The notes beneath the pieces were generated by a model. The model worked only from the letters and a program-made list of their open reading frames with translations. It did not search any database and was not told the origin of the DNA. DNA of 35,387 nucleotides from Rhodobacterales bacterium CG2_30_65_12. Lineage in GTDB: Bacteria; Pseudomonadota; Alphaproteobacteria; Rhodobacterales; Rhodobacteraceae. Made by a program: the position numbers and the translations under genes. Below are positions 1 through 7,576 of this stretch, piece by piece (within the stretch, counting starts at the first letter, position 1; each line of letters starts with the position of its first letter). The stretch is taken from the NCBI GenBank assembly GCA_001873585.1, contig MNZL01000150.1, positions 1 to 35,387 of the forward strand, read 5' to 3'.

Positions 1-826
1 CCCGGGCGTCGGCACTCGTCGCGAACTCGCTTAGCGCGGCGCGGGCAAGCGCGGCATAGCGCCCGTTCGGGAACGCATCGAGATAAGCCTCATAGGCAGC
101 GCGGTCGCCCCGGCCTTTCACCACATCCCAAAACACCGATTCGCGGTCTGGCGTCGGGGCCGGCTCCGGCGCGGTGCCCGCCGGCGCCGGCAGAAACGGC
201 ATAGCGCTCGACACGAAGCCCGAAACGGCCACGTCCTGCGCCACGCCGGCAAGGCTGCGGCCCGGCACCAGGGCCACGTCGCGCGCCACGTCAATCACAT
301 CGTCGAGCGCGCCCGTCACCAGCGTCACCCCCTGCGGCGGCACAAGCGCGAACCCCGTCGTCAGCCCCGCCCCATCCGGCGCATCGTCCGTCGGCGCCAC
401 CATAAGCACCGCCTCGCCTGGATGCGCGGCGGCTATATCAAACAGCGGCCCAAGCGGCACCGCGTTGCCGCCGATGGTAATGTCGGTCGGCCTGGTGGCA
501 TAAGGCGCGAGCAGCCAGGCCTCGCGCGCGGATGAAACCACATGCCCCGCCACCAGCACGAAAACCCGATCCGCCCGCTCGGCGAGCACCCGGAAATCCT
601 CCATCGCGCGGGCGGCATCTTCGGCATCCTCGTCGATCGCGGTCACCACGCGAAACCCGGACGCCGTGAGCATTTGGCCGAGCCCCCGCGCCTCGCTGGC
701 TCCGCCTGTGTCTGGCAGTCGGCGGTAATTGTCGCCGACGAGCAAAAGCGCCGCATCTTCTGCCTGCGCCCCGAACGGGGCAAGAACCACCACCCCAAGC
801 ACAAGGGCTTTCGCAAAACTCTTCAT
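1..826 (-). CDS. Exported caspase-like (peptidase C14 fold) protein, catalytic Cys absent, 3' end outside window
   Basis: Read on the minus strand from ATG at 826, behind a strong AAGGAGG site; the frame is open to the window edge, giving 275 visible residues. Residues 1-22 form a Sec signal peptide (MKSFAKALVLGVVVLAPFGA, cleavage near AQA). Residues 24-180 resemble caspase-like domains: LLLVGDNYRRL at the start, then VFVLVAGHVV around His95, at the place of the usual GHG motif. The strand that normally carries the nucleophile (D-x-C-R) reads VLMVAPTDDAP, and no cysteine occurs anywhere in the visible part. From about residue 229 there is a segment (FWDVVK..YLDAFPNG) of the kind seen in the tails of proteobacterial caspase-family proteins. 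I infer an inactive pseudo-caspase with a binding or scaffold role in the periplasm; the function is unknown. Confidence 0.7.
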   Translation of the reverse strand, partial: MKSFAKALVLGVVVLAPFGAQAEDAALLLVGDNYRRLPDTGGASEARGLGQMLTASGFRVVTAIDEDAEDAARAMEDFRVLAERADRVFVLVAGHVVSSAREAWLLAPYATRPTDITIGGNAVPLGPLFDIAAAHPGEAVLMVAPTDDAPDGAGLTTGFALVPPQGVTLVTGALDDVIDVARDVALVPGRSLAGVAQDVAVSGFVSSAMPFLPAPAGTAPEPAPTPDRESVFWDVVKGRGDRAAYEAYLDAFPNGRYAALARAALSEFATSADAR

Positions 827-1003
827 CGTCACGCCTCCTTTGGCCGATACCGTTTCACCATTGCGCGAATTGGGCCAATCTCAAAGCCGCTATGCAATAA
901 CAGGCGCGATTTCGCCTCTCCGCTACGGCGCAAAAAACGGCCCGTCCCCCTTTTCCCCCAGGCCCCGCCGGGGTAGCACTCCGGCAACGCCAGAGGAGCT
1001 TTC

Positions 1004-1108
1004 ATGTTGCAGATCACGCTCATCCGCCATGTCCAGGCCGATTCCGGGTCGAATTTCGGGGCAAAGACTGGGGCGTGCACTGACTTTCATCTCAGGAGAC
1101 CGGCATGA
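1004..1108 (+). pseudogene. 34-codon ORF with a histidine-phosphatase-like N-terminus, possible remnant
   Basis: A short frame starts at ATG 1004 behind AGAGGAGC and stops by overlapping the ATG of the next gene (ATGA). Its first residues, MLQITLIRHVQADSG, resemble the start of phosphoglycerate mutase/histidine phosphatase proteins, where the motif is L-x-R-H-G. Nothing of the rest of that family (about 150-200 residues) follows. It could be the stub of a decayed gene, or a short translated leader coupled to the saccharopine dehydrogenase gene. The resemblance covers only about 12 residues, so the call is weak. Confidence 0.25.
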
Positions 1109-2160
1109 CACATCTCTGGGTCCGCGCCGAGCAAAGGCAAAACGAAGAGCGGGTGGGGCTCACGCCCGAAGGCGCGCAAGCGCTGATTGCGGCGGGTATG
1201 CGGGTGAGCGTGGAGCAAAGCGCACAGCGCAAGATCAGCATCGAGGGCTACGCTTCGGCGGGTTGCGAGATCGTGCCGGAGAATGCCTGGCCCGAAGCGC
1301 CGACCGATGCGATCATCTTCGGCCTCAAGGAGCTGCCCGACGACGGCACGCCGCTGGTGCATTGCCACATCATGTTTGGCCACGCTTTCAAGGGCCAGCA
1401 CGCCGGTCGCCGCCTGCTGGCGCGGTTCAGGGCCGGGGGCGGCGCGCTCTATGATCTTGAGTATCTCGTTGCTGAAGATGGGCGGCGCGTCGCAGCCTTT
1501 GGCTACTGGGCCGGATTTTCAGGCGCGGCGGTTTCCGTCAAGGCCTGGGCGGCACAGGAAGCGGGCGGCATCTGCCACCCGGTGTCGAGCTACCCCGACA
1601 AGATGGCGCTGGTGGAGGAACTGCGCGCCGAGCTTGCCGCCACCGCCCGGCCACGCCCGCGTGCCATCGTCATCGGGGCTCTCGGGCGCGTTGGCACCGG
1701 CGCCGCCGATCTCTGCGCCGAACTGGGCATGGAGGTTACCCGCTGGGATATGGCCGAGACGGCACGCGGCGGCCCCTTCCCCGAGATCCTTGCACACGAC
1801 ATCTTCCTCAACTGCGTCTTCGCCCGCCCCGGCACACCGGTTTTCGTCGGACCCGACGCGCTCGCCGCGCCCCGCCGCCTCACCGTAATCGGCGATATCG
1901 CCTGCGATCCCGACAGCGATTACAACCCGGTGCCGCTCTACACGGCGGCAACCAACCGGGATGCGCCAGTGCTGCGGGTGGCCAAAAACCCGCCGCTCGA
2001 CGTGATGGCGATCGACAATCTGCCCTCGCTCCTGCCGGTGGAAAGTTCGCAAGACTACGCCGCCCAGCTCTTGCCGTCACTGCTCACGCTCGACCGGCTG
2101 GAGAAAGGTGTCTGGGGTCGGGCGCGGGCCACGTTCGACGCACAGATGAAACGGATCTGA
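1105..2160 (+). CDS. Saccharopine dehydrogenase (NAD+, L-lysine-forming), LYS1 type
   Basis: A 351-residue protein similar to fungal Lys1 (EC 1.5.1.7), which interconverts saccharopine with lysine plus 2-oxoglutarate in the cytosol. Residues 73-98 carry the signature of the family: GLKELPDD with Lys75, then HIMFGHAFKGQ with His93, matching the catalytic Lys/His pair known from the yeast enzyme. A Rossmann glycine motif (VIGALGRVGTGA) starts near residue 189. In bacteria that make lysine through diaminopimelate, this enzyme is usually taken to act in lysine breakdown. The start overlaps the stop of the 34-codon ORF upstream; there is no clear Shine-Dalgarno of its own beyond CTCAGGAG about ten bases ahead. 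The family is certain from the motif; the in vivo direction is inferred. Confidence 0.9.
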   Translation: MTHLWVRAEQRQNEERVGLTPEGAQALIAAGMRVSVEQSAQRKISIEGYASAGCEIVPENAWPEAPTDAIIFGLKELPDDGTPLVHCHIMFGHAFKGQHAGRRLLARFRAGGGALYDLEYLVAEDGRRVAAFGYWAGFSGAAVSVKAWAAQEAGGICHPVSSYPDKMALVEELRAELAATARPRPRAIVIGALGRVGTGAADLCAELGMEVTRWDMAETARGGPFPEILAHDIFLNCVFARPGTPVFVGPDALAAPRRLTVIGDIACDPDSDYNPVPLYTAATNRDAPVLRVAKNPPLDVMAIDNLPSLLPVESSQDYAAQLLPSLLTLDRLEKGVWGRARATFDAQMKRI

Positions 2161-2537
2161 CGCACCCGGATTGAGCTTGCCCACCGCTGCGAAGCGCCCA
2201 ACCAAAGCCAAGCGGGGGCAATGTGAAAACCGTTTGCTGGGCCCGGCTTTGCGGTGCCGGCGACGTGAGCGCCAATACCCGGCAAAGTAGCACGAAAACC
2301 ACTTCATGAATCGTTTTCAAATGGTTCGGCGTTTTTTCGAGCGATGGCAATACCAGGTCCTCATACCTCGCGCGGCGGCGTTTTGTGACGATCCACCCCA
2401 GCCCGCGCGCACCCTGCGCGCGAATGTCCGCTGGACTGGTAGAATTTCACGCGCTAAACAACGCCGCAATGGGCTTCCGTAAACCGTGGCCCGAGGTGTG
2501 TTGGCCGCCCGCGCGGCCTCAGAAGGGAGAAGTTCTC
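2161..2537. other. 377-base non-coding leader region upstream of petA
   Basis: No convincing gene is present; the minus-strand frames here have no recognisable protein and no ribosome site. The stretch should contain the petABC promoter. Visible elements are a nested inverted repeat (2294-2318, listed separately) and a TAGAAT hexamer at 2440-2445 that could be a -10 box but has no good -35 partner. A frame continuous with petA extends upstream to 2385, but its residues are low-complexity and unlike Rieske proteins, so it is treated as leader. No terminator with a T-run was found for the saccharopine dehydrogenase gene. Confidence 0.5.
2294..2318. promoter_or_regulatory. Nested inverted repeat, candidate operator upstream of petABC
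   Basis: GAAAAC (2294-2299) and GTTTTC (2313-2318) are perfect inverted arms. Between them lies the 8-base palindrome TTCATGAA (2303-2310), almost centred. It sits about 220 bases before the petA start codon. Symmetry alone suggests a dimeric regulator site; no known consensus was recognised. Confidence 0.3.
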
Positions 2538-3101
2538 GTGTCACACGCAGACGACCACAAGGGAACCCGCCGGGATTTCCTGTATTACGCCACCGGTGGG
2601 GCCGGTGTCGTGGTGACTGGTGCCGCAGTCTGGCCGCTCGTCAACCAGATGAACCCCTCGGCCGACGTGCGGGCGATGAGCTCGATCCGGGTCGACATTT
2701 CCGAGATCGCTGAAGGAAGCCAGCTCACCGTGAAATGGCGCGGCAAGCCGGTGTTCATTCGCTACCGCAGTGCGGAAGACATCGAGTTTGCGCGCGCCGA
2801 CGCACTGGCCGATTTGCCCGACACAAACGCGCGCAATGCCAACATCGACGCGGCCGCCGATGCCGCCGACGAAAACCGCACCCTCGACGCCGAGGGTAAA
2901 TGGCTGGTGATGATGGGGGTTTGCACCCATCTCGGCTGTGTGCCGCTGGGCAACGGTGCCGGTGATTACCACGGCTGGTATTGCCCCTGCCACGGCTCGC
3001 ACTACGATGCCGCCGGCCGCATCCGCAAAGGCCCCGCACCCGAGAACCTGCCGATTCCGATCGCCGAGTTTCTCGACGAAACCACGATCAAGCTCGGTTA
3101 A
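2538..3101 (+). CDS. petA: Ubiquinol-cytochrome c reductase, Rieske iron-sulfur subunit
   Basis: This 187-residue protein is the [2Fe-2S] subunit of the cytochrome bc1 complex, passing an electron from ubiquinol to cytochrome c1. GTG 2538 is chosen as start because it follows AAGGGAGAAG and gives the typical N-terminus SHADDHKGTRRDFLYY. That N-terminus holds the twin-arginine motif (residues 10-15) and the membrane anchor (GAGVVVTGAAVWPLV). Cluster ligands are seen in CTHLGC (129-134) and CPCHGSH (149-155). It is the first gene of petABC, 12 bases before petB. Length and sequence match the Rhodobacter protein (about 190 residues). A longer reading from 2385 adds residues without homology and is rejected. 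Confidence 0.97.
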   Translation: MSHADDHKGTRRDFLYYATGGAGVVVTGAAVWPLVNQMNPSADVRAMSSIRVDISEIAEGSQLTVKWRGKPVFIRYRSAEDIEFARADALADLPDTNARNANIDAAADAADENRTLDAEGKWLVMMGVCTHLGCVPLGNGAGDYHGWYCPCHGSHYDAAGRIRKGPAPENLPIPIAEFLDETTIKLG

Positions 3102-3113
3102 GGGAGGAAATAC

Positions 3114-4439
3114 ATGTCTGGTATTCCGCACGACCACTACGAGCCGAAGGGTCGGTTTGCGACCTGGCTGCACGACCGCCTCCCCGTTGTGGGGCTGGCC
3201 TATGACGTATTGATGATCCCCACCCCGAAAAACCTCAACTGGTGGTGGATCTGGGGCATCGTTCTCGCCTTCACGCTGGTTCTCCAGATCGTGACGGGCA
3301 TCATCCTGGCGATGCATTACACCCCACATGTCGACCTTGCCTTCGCCTCCGTCGAGCACATCATGCGCGACGTGAACGGTGGCCACATGCTGCGCTACCT
3401 GCATGCCAATGGCGCATCGCTGTTCTTTGTCGCGGTCTACATCCACATCTTTCGCGGCCTCTACTACGGCTCCTACAAGAGCCCGCGCGAGGTGACCTGG
3501 ATCATCGGCATGCTGATCTATCTGGCGATGATGGCCACCGGCTTCCTCGGCTATGTGCTGCCCTGGGGGCAGATGTCGTTCTGGGGCGCCACGGTGATCA
3601 CCGGCCTGTTTGGCGCGATCCCGTTCATCGGCCCCGATATCCAGACCTGGCTGCTCGGCGGCCCGGCGGTGGACAATGCCGCACTGAACCGGTTCTTTTC
3701 GCTGCACTATCTGCTGCCCTTCGTGATTGCTGCTCTGGTGGCCGTGCACATCTGGGCTTTCCACACCACCGGCAACAACAACCCGACCGGCGTTGACGTG
3801 CGGCGCAGCTCCAAGCAAGACGCCGAGAAAGACACCCTGCCGTTCTGGCCTTACTTCGTGATCAAGGATTTCTTTGCGCTGGCGGTCGTGCTCCTGGTGT
3901 TCTTCGCCATTGTCGGTTTCATGCCGAACTACCTCGGCCACCCCGACAACTATATCGAGGCCAACCCGCTCTCGACGCCCGCGCACATCGTGCCGGAATG
4001 GTACTTCCTGCCGTTCTACGCGATCCTGCGCGCGTTCACGGCGGATGTCTGGGCGGTGCAAGCCGCGAGCTTCATCACCGGCGGGATCGTCGACGCCAAG
4101 TTCTTCGGCGTGCTGGCGATGTTCGGCTCCATCCTGGTGATGGCCCTCACCCCGTGGCTCGACACGTCGAAAACCCGCTCCGGCTCCTACCGCCCGATCT
4201 TCAAGTTCTGGTTCTGGCTGCTGGCGATCGACTTCGTTGTTCTGATGTGGGTTGGCGCGCAATCGACCGTGTTCCCGTATGACTGGATATCGCTCATCGC
4301 CTCGACCTATTGGTTCGCCTACTTCCTCGTGATCCTGCCGCTGCTTGGCTGGACCGAGAAGGCGAAAACGCCGCCGGCGACCATCGAGGACGACTTCAAC
4401 CACCACTACCCCGAAGCCTCCGGCTCGGCGGCTGAGTGA
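3114..4439 (+). CDS. petB: Ubiquinol-cytochrome c reductase, cytochrome b subunit
   Basis: The 441-residue membrane subunit of the bc1 complex carries hemes bL and bH and the Qo and Qi quinone sites. The four heme-ligand histidines fall at 97, 111, 198 and 212, in RYLHANG, YIHIFRG, FSLHYLL and AVHIWAFH; the spacing is that of the Rhodobacter protein. The Qo-site PEWY motif is at 294-297. About eight hydrophobic helices are visible. The start codon is preceded by AAGGGAGGAAATAC. It lies between petA and petC with short gaps, consistent with one transcript. The family assignment is unambiguous. Confidence 0.98.
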   Translation: MSGIPHDHYEPKGRFATWLHDRLPVVGLAYDVLMIPTPKNLNWWWIWGIVLAFTLVLQIVTGIILAMHYTPHVDLAFASVEHIMRDVNGGHMLRYLHANGASLFFVAVYIHIFRGLYYGSYKSPREVTWIIGMLIYLAMMATGFLGYVLPWGQMSFWGATVITGLFGAIPFIGPDIQTWLLGGPAVDNAALNRFFSLHYLLPFVIAALVAVHIWAFHTTGNNNPTGVDVRRSSKQDAEKDTLPFWPYFVIKDFFALAVVLLVFFAIVGFMPNYLGHPDNYIEANPLSTPAHIVPEWYFLPFYAILRAFTADVWAVQAASFITGGIVDAKFFGVLAMFGSILVMALTPWLDTSKTRSGSYRPIFKFWFWLLAIDFVVLMWVGAQSTVFPYDWISLIASTYWFAYFLVILPLLGWTEKAKTPPATIEDDFNHHYPEASGSAAE

Positions 4440-4461
4440 GAGTAGAGAAAGGATCAAGAGA

Positions 4462-5280
4462 ATGATCAGGCAACTCACCCTCACCGCGATCACCGCGATG
4501 GCGCTGGGCCTTGGTGCCGGCGCGGCGCTGGCCTCGGGCGGCGAAGGCAACTATGGCCATGTCGAGGACCGTCAGTTCTCGTTTGAAGGCCCGTTCGGCA
4601 AGTATGACCAGATGCAGCTTCAGCGCGGTCTGAAGGTCTACACCGAAGTCTGCGCCGCCTGCCACGGGCTGCGCTATGTGCCGATCCGCGCGCTGGCCGA
4701 TCCCGGTGGCCCGGGCTACACCGAGGACGAGGTGCGCGCCTATGCCGCCGAGAACTTCACGGTGTTCGACCCCGAGCTTGATGACGACCGCGACGCAACG
4801 CCGGCGGACCACTTCCCGAGGGTAACCGGCGACGGCATGGGCCCGGATCTCTCGCTGGTGGCGAAGGGTCGTGCCGGCTTCCACGGGCCCTACGGCACCG
4901 GGATGAACCAGTTGTTCAAGGGGATTGGCGGCGCGGAATACATCACCGCCTACCTGCTCGGTTTCACCGGCGAAGAAAACGAGGTGGCTGGCCAGTATCT
5001 CTACGAGAACATGGCGTTCCCCACCGGCTGGGTGCAGATGCCGCCGCAGCTGGAGGATGATCTCATCGAATACGATGATGGCACCCCGGCGACGGCGGAG
5101 CAGATGGCCGAAGACGTATCCGCCTTCCTGATGTGGGCGGCGGAGCCAAAGATGATGGCCCGCAAGCAGGCCGGCGCCGTTGCCGTGCTGCTGCTGGTGG
5201 TGCTCTCGTCGCTGCTATACCTCGCCAACAAAAAGCTTTGGTATCCGGTCAAGCACGGCGGCAAAGAGGCCAATCTCTGA
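4462..5280 (+). CDS. petC: Ubiquinol-cytochrome c reductase, cytochrome c1 subunit
   Basis: A 272-residue c-type cytochrome of the bc1 complex. ATG 4462 gives a Sec signal peptide (MIRQLTLTAITAMALGLGAG, cleavage near ALA-SGG, about residue 25). The heme-binding motif CAACH is at 64-68, and Met193 in VQMPPQL is the likely sixth heme ligand. A C-terminal helix (AVLLLVVLSSLLYLANKKLW, about 240-260) anchors it in the membrane. Apart from the two heme cysteines there is no other Cys, so the extra disulfide described in some Rhodobacter c1 proteins cannot form. It starts 22 bases after petB and is followed by a terminator shared with the convergent thiQ. A longer upstream reading frame is not needed. 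Confidence 0.97.
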   Translation: MIRQLTLTAITAMALGLGAGAALASGGEGNYGHVEDRQFSFEGPFGKYDQMQLQRGLKVYTEVCAACHGLRYVPIRALADPGGPGYTEDEVRAYAAENFTVFDPELDDDRDATPADHFPRVTGDGMGPDLSLVAKGRAGFHGPYGTGMNQLFKGIGGAEYITAYLLGFTGEENEVAGQYLYENMAFPTGWVQMPPQLEDDLIEYDDGTPATAEQMAEDVSAFLMWAAEPKMMARKQAGAVAVLLLVVLSSLLYLANKKLWYPVKHGGKEANL

Positions 5281-5303
5281 GCCCCCACCGACAAGATCCA
5301 AAC

Positions 5304-5332
5304 AAAAGGGCGCCCCTCGCGGCGCCCTTTTT
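5304..5332. terminator. Bidirectional intrinsic terminator between petC and thiQ
   Basis: The stem GGGCGCC (5308-5314) pairs with GGCGCCC (5321-5327) around a six-base loop. It is flanked by AAAA on the left and TTTTT on the right, so a U-run follows the hairpin on either strand. It lies 24 bases after the petC stop and touches the thiQ stop codon. Confidence 0.9.
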
Positions 5333-6027
5333 CATGTCCCAAGATAGGCGGTGAGCGCCGGCGGCGGATGGGCGAAAATCTCGGCTGTGCCAACAGGCGG
5401 CTGCGCCTTGCCACCTTCCACAAAAATCACCTGCCCCGCGATCCGCTTTGCGTCGTCGGGATCGTGGCTGACGATCAGCAGCGTTGCCCCGGTCTCGCCG
5501 GCGATCTCGACAACCAGATCGAGCATTTCGGCCCGCAGCGCCGGGCCGAGCGCACCGAACGGCTCATCGAGCAGCATCAGCGGCCTTTGCCGGAGCAGCG
5601 CGCGGGCCAGCGCCACCCGCGCCGCCTGCCCGCCCGAGAGCTGTCCGGGCTTGCGCGCGCCCAGATCCGCCAGCCCCACGCGCGCCAGAGCCGCCTTCAC
5701 CTGCGCCCGCTGCTCGGCGTTCAGCTTCAGATCCGGCCGGAGGCCAAGCCCAACGTTCTGCGAAGCAGTGAGATGGGGAAACAGGTTATTGTCCTGAAAA
5801 AGGATCGACACCGGGCGCTCCGCCGGCGCTTTCCTGGCGAGATCTTCGCCGTCCCACAGCACCCGCCCGGCGTCGGGCATCTGAAAGCCGGCGATCGCGG
5901 CAAGCAGGGTCGACTTTCCCGCTCCCGACGGGCCGATGAGCGCCACGCGCGCGCCGGTGGGCACGGAGAGGTTTGCCGTGAGCCGCCAATCGCCCCAGCG
6001 CATCTCAAGGTGGTCAAGCGTCAGCAT
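5332..6027 (-). CDS. thiQ: Thiamine ABC transporter, ATP-binding protein
   Basis: A 231-residue ATPase that powers thiamine/TPP import with ThiB and ThiP. Motifs seen: Walker A GPSGAGKST (32-40), Q-loop FQDNNLFPHL (78-87), signature LSGGQ (130-134), Walker B MLLDEPFGAL (151-160) and switch His in IVSHD. It starts inside the end of thiP (14-base overlap), the pattern of translational coupling. Assignment to thiamine rather than another spermidine/iron-type importer rests on the gene order thiB-thiP-thiQ and the TPP riboswitch ahead of thiB. Confidence 0.93.
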   Translation of the reverse strand: MLTLDHLEMRWGDWRLTANLSVPTGARVALIGPSGAGKSTLLAAIAGFQMPDAGRVLWDGEDLARKAPAERPVSILFQDNNLFPHLTASQNVGLGLRPDLKLNAEQRAQVKAALARVGLADLGARKPGQLSGGQAARVALARALLRQRPLMLLDEPFGALGPALRAEMLDLVVEIAGETGATLLIVSHDPDDAKRIAGQVIFVEGGKAQPPVGTAEIFAHPPPALTAYLGT

Positions 6028-7576
6028 TCACACGGCCCCCACGGTCAAACACCCAGAAGATCAAGAGCGAACTCGCCAGCAGGATAAGCGCGGCGCCAGC
6101 GGCAGCGTCCATCTTGTAGGCAGCCATCAGGCGGTAGAGCGCAAGCGGCAGGGTGCCGCCTTCGGGGCTGGCAAACATGGCAATCACCCCAAGGTCGCCC
6201 ATCGAGAGCGCGGCGGCAAGCCCGGTGGCAAAGCCGAGCGGACGGCGCAAGCGTGGTAGCCAGAGGCGAGTGAGCCGCGCCGCGCCGGTCATGCCGAGGC
6301 TGTCGGCGAGCGGCCCGTAATCGGCCTCGATTGCGGTGAGCGCCGGCACGAGCGCACGCAGCGCGAAGGGTAGCGCCATCACGGCGTTAACGAGCGCAGT
6401 CACAGGCAACGCGAGCGCCGTCGGGTCGGCGACCGGAAAGAGCAGGATAAACAGCCCGGTGCCAATCACCAGCGGCGAGGCGGCGATGGTGAGGGTTCCG
6501 ATCATCTCCACCAGCCGCGCCCGACCGCGGACAATCCAGGCGGAGAGCGGCAAGGCGAGCGCCAGGGTGAGCGCCGCCGAGATCAGCGCCACCGCCAGCG
6601 AGCGCAGGGTCGCGGCAAAAATCGAGGGCGGCAGACCCAGAAGCGCGGGAACGCCGTCAACTGCGATCATCACCAGCGGCAAAACGAGAAAAAGCGTGGC
6701 AACGCCGATCAAGGCGGCATCCTGCGCCACCAGCAGCGGGCGGGCGGCATCCCAGCGCGTCACCGCGCGATCAAGCCCGGCACCCATCTCGGTGGGCAGG
6801 CTGAGGCGCAGCGCAACCAGCGCGGCAGCCCCGGCAATCGCCACCTGCACCAGCGCCAGAAGCGCGGCCTTGCCGAGATTGAAATCGAAGCGGAAGGCCT
6901 GGTAGATTGCCAGCTCCACCGTCGTGGCGCGCGGGCCCCCGCCAAGCGCGAGGGCGACCGCGAAGGAGGTGAGGCAGAGCAAGAAGATCACGAGGAACGC
7001 GCCGGGGACAACTTGCCGCAGCATCGGCCGCTCAAGAGTGCGCGCTACGTCAGCCGTGCCGAAGTCAAGCGAGGCGGCGAGGCGGAAGCGCTCGGCGGGA
7101 ATGGCGAGCCAGCCTTGCAGGATCAGCCGGGTGGCGAGCGGCAAGTTGAAAAACACGTGCGCCAGCACCACGCCCTGAAAGCCGTAGATCGAAACCGGCT
7201 CTGATCCCGCCCAAATCAGCATTTGACTGACAATTCCGCTGCGGCCAAACACGGCAATCAGCCCGAGCACGGCCACGATCACCGGCAAGATGAAAGGCGC
7301 TCCGAGGAGAGTGATCAGCAGCCCCCTCCCTGGAAATCGGCGGCGGGCAAGCGCGCGCGCCACCGGCACGGCGAGGGCCACCGAAAGCGTGGCGGAGAGC
7401 ACCGCCTGCAGGAGTGTGAAGCGCACCGCCGCCCAATCAGCCGGGCCAAGCCCAGCGCCAAACTCGGCGCGCAAAGCCACCGCGCCGAGCGTGCCCAGCG
7501 TGAGCGCGAGAACGACGGCAAGCGCCCCCGCCCCCGCCACCCGCGCCGGGCTCAGTTGGCCGACGCCGCGAGCCAT
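6014..7576 (-). CDS. thiP: Thiamine ABC transporter, permease protein
   Basis: A 520-residue inner-membrane protein made of two fused permease halves, as in ThiP and the FbpB-like permeases, with about twelve hydrophobic helices. An EAA-type loop with a conserved glycine is visible in each half (residues about 170-200 and 430-460). The start at 7576 overlaps the end of thiB by 25 bases and has no strong ribosome site, suggesting coupling to thiB translation. The gene ends 14 bases inside thiQ. Substrate is inferred from the operon and its riboswitch. Confidence 0.9.
   Translation of the reverse strand: MARGVGQLSPARVAGAGALAVVLALTLGTLGAVALRAEFGAGLGPADWAAVRFTLLQAVLSATLSVALAVPVARALARRRFPGRGLLITLLGAPFILPVIVAVLGLIAVFGRSGIVSQMLIWAGSEPVSIYGFQGVVLAHVFFNLPLATRLILQGWLAIPAERFRLAASLDFGTADVARTLERPMLRQVVPGAFLVIFLLCLTSFAVALALGGGPRATTVELAIYQAFRFDFNLGKAALLALVQVAIAGAAALVALRLSLPTEMGAGLDRAVTRWDAARPLLVAQDAALIGVATLFLVLPLVMIAVDGVPALLGLPPSIFAATLRSLAVALISAALTLALALPLSAWIVRGRARLVEMIGTLTIAASPLVIGTGLFILLFPVADPTALALPVTALVNAVMALPFALRALVPALTAIEADYGPLADSLGMTGAARLTRLWLPRLRRPLGFATGLAAALSMGDLGVIAMFASPEGGTLPLALYRLMAAYKMDAAAGAALILLASSLLIFWVFDRGGRVNADA

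Noticed and set aside
2541..4550. 669-codon minus-strand frame opposite petA and petB
   Set aside because: Composition is that of a reverse-complement shadow; petA and petB are unmistakable on the plus strand.
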